Notes under the pieces: generated by a model
Told to the model about the DNA's origin: nothing
The model's database searches: none
The model's input: the letters and a program-made list of their open reading frames with translations, nothing else
Made by a program: the position numbers and the translations under genes
Assembly (NCBI GenBank): GCA_030684555.1
Contig: JAUXVN010000088.1
Location: 1-64,000, forward strand
Origin: Ignavibacteria bacterium
GTDB taxonomy: Bacteria; Bacteroidota; Ignavibacteria; Ignavibacteriales; Ignavibacteriaceae
Length of the DNA: 64,000 nucleotides
Reading direction: 5' to 3'
Part shown: piece after piece, positions 62,968 to 64,000 of the stretch
How the letters are laid out: each line of letters opens with the position of its first letter
Position numbering within the stretch: the stretch's first letter is position 1

Positions 62968-64000
62968 CTATTTAATGAAGGTCATTTTCTTAGAAATTAT
63001 TCTGTTACCTTGTTGCAATTTATAAATATAAACTCCCGAACTTAACTTTGAAGCATCAAAATTAGTAGAATAAACAGTCCCGATTTCTGGAATTTTGTTA
63101 AATAAAGATGCAACTTCTTCACCGAGTGAATTATAAATTTTCAAAGTCGCAAATTCGTTGCTATCAAAACTAAATTTAAATGATGTAGATGGGTTAAAAG
63201 GATTCGGAAAATTTTGTGATAAGTCAAATCCGGTTACAATATTTTCGACATCAACCTCAATTATATTAGAGAAGGTTGAATTTCCATCAAAATCAATCTG
63301 TTTAAGACGATAGAAATGTTTCCCATTATATAAATTCGCATCAGTGTAGCTATATCTGTTTGATATTGTAGTTGTTCCATTACCTTTAATGAATGCAATC
63401 GTATTAAAAATAGCTCCGTCCATACTTCTCTGAACTTCGAATCCGTGATTATTAATTTCAGTTGCAGTCATCCAATTTATTATAACATTATTTAGATTTG
63501 TAGTAACGGTAAATGAAACTATTTCAACGGGAACAGTTATGTTCATTGAATAATTTTGAAGTGTAGTCTGAACACCTGACCATGCAGTTGTATTTTGATC
63601 ATCGGGACAAGCGTCAAATGTTGCATGATCATTATTATCACCGGTTAAATAGAATTGAACATCCATCAACTGAAAATCACCTATAGAGCTTAATAGAACT
63701 CTTCCTTCAACCCAGCCGTCTTGATCAGTACCGGAAATATTTTCGCCAAAATTGTAATTAGAATATGATGTTCCTACTCCGTTCCAAGAACTACCTCCCC
63801 AAGTATGAAACTCAGAGTAGCTGCCAAAAGTCCCTCTTAAAATGAAATCAGGTAAATTTGTGTGTGCATAAACAATATTCCTTGACCAGCTCTCTGTTGA
63901 ACCACCACCAACTTTAGAATTTATTAAGAAAGCCCAAGCTTGCCAATTACTTGCTGTTATTTCAGCACCGAAATAGGCGTATTTATCATCAAATTTTACA
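62968..64000 (-). CDS. T9SS-secreted protein, C-terminal part, cut by the window edge
   Basis: The frame is open from the stop at 62968 to the right edge without a clear start (344 residues visible), so the gene begins outside; an ATG at 63666 is internal. The visible N-part is beta-rich with aromatic residues (SNWQAWAFLINSK, SYSEFHTWGGSSW), possibly a carbohydrate-binding or jelly-roll domain. A fibronectin-III-like region follows (ITVPVEIVSFTVTTNLN, VIINWMTATEINNHGFEVQR). The C-terminus is a type IX sorting domain: NFPNPFNPSTSFKFSF, LKIYNSLGEEVASL, LSSGVYIYKLQQG. Secreted and surface-bound or released; function unknown. Confidence 0.88.
   Translation of the reverse strand, partial: VKFDDKYAYFGAEITASNWQAWAFLINSKVGGGSTESWSRNIVYAHTNLPDFILRGTFGSYSEFHTWGGSSWNGVGTSYSNYNFGENISGTDQDGWVEGRVLLSSIGDFQLMDVQFYLTGDNNDHATFDACPDDQNTTAWSGVQTTLQNYSMNITVPVEIVSFTVTTNLNNVIINWMTATEINNHGFEVQRSMDGAIFNTIAFIKGNGTTTISNRYSYTDANLYNGKHFYRLKQIDFDGNSTFSNIIEVDVENIVTGFDLSQNFPNPFNPSTSFKFSFDSNEFATLKIYNSLGEEVASLFNKIPEIGTVYSTNFDASKLSSGVYIYKLQQGNRIISKKMTFIK

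Noticed and set aside
1-64000. CRISPR array, toxin-antitoxin pair, prophage or restriction system
   Set aside because: No regularly spaced direct repeats, no matching protein families and no phage genes were found; the lone HNH protein is of a housekeeping-like type with no defence neighbours.

Overview
The window is an AT-rich bacterial chromosome segment, densely packed with housekeeping genes. The best guess is a member of the Ignavibacteria or a close relative in the Bacteroidota/Chlorobi group. Reasons: two proteins end in type IX secretion (T9SS) sorting domains, one with the NFPNPFNPST motif common in that group; two intergenic regions carry TTG-N20-TAnnTTTG promoters of the Bacteroidota primary-sigma type; family members such as DUF5683, a Wzi-like barrel and PurF with a propeptide fit the same lineage. 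No 16S rRNA is present, so the placement is an inference.

Layout. 1-301 is the N-terminal part of an unknown, possibly mobile, gene. 522-3397 holds a K+ channel with RCK/TrkA domains, a membrane-anchored unknown protein and tRNA-Leu(CAA). 3565-7825 has a free-standing cobalamin-binding protein and an MCE/Mla-type lipid transport operon (permease, ATPase-like subunit, MCE protein, TPR lipoprotein). The ATPase-like subunit has lost its Walker A, Q-loop and signature motifs. A MITE-like palindrome at 7856-7971 separates this from GTP-dependent PEP carboxykinase and a POT-type transporter on the minus strand.

11571-25213 is a long, mostly plus-strand run: PASTA protein, rpe, nagA, folP, cdaA (c-di-AMP synthase), a glycosyltransferase, a metal-dependent hydrolase, parAB, two membrane proteins, argD, nadB, a Ppx/GppA phosphatase on the opposite strand, two unknown genes and aroQ. 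25376-34385 has a MerR regulator, tRNA-Pro(GGG), purF overlapping a 1412-residue T9SS-secreted subtilase, a phosphatidyltransferase, ftsY, a lipid kinase and a small membrane protein.

From 34.47 kb to the end, essentially everything is on the minus strand: thiolase and 3-hydroxyacyl-CoA dehydrogenase, holB, an M23 peptidase, hprK-hpf, xer recombinase-topA-smg(DUF494)-ybeY, gamma carbonic anhydrase, DUF3108, S41 protease, Wzi-like barrel, glycosyltransferase, DUF2279, lysS, PBP4-type dacB, rluB-scpB-scpA, trpS (with a probable 4Fe-4S cysteine set), an HNH nuclease with a disturbed start, acpS, gamma-glutamyltransferase, a second MCE protein, a CNNM/CorC membrane protein, ssb and a truncated T9SS-secreted protein.

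The genes are tightly coupled, with many overlaps of 1-30 bases and several TTG/GTG starts. Much of the content serves envelope building and remodelling, lipid transport, chromosome segregation and cofactor or nucleotide synthesis. There is no CRISPR array, prophage, toxin-antitoxin pair or clear defence island. The most unusual feature is the degenerate ATPase in the MCE operon.
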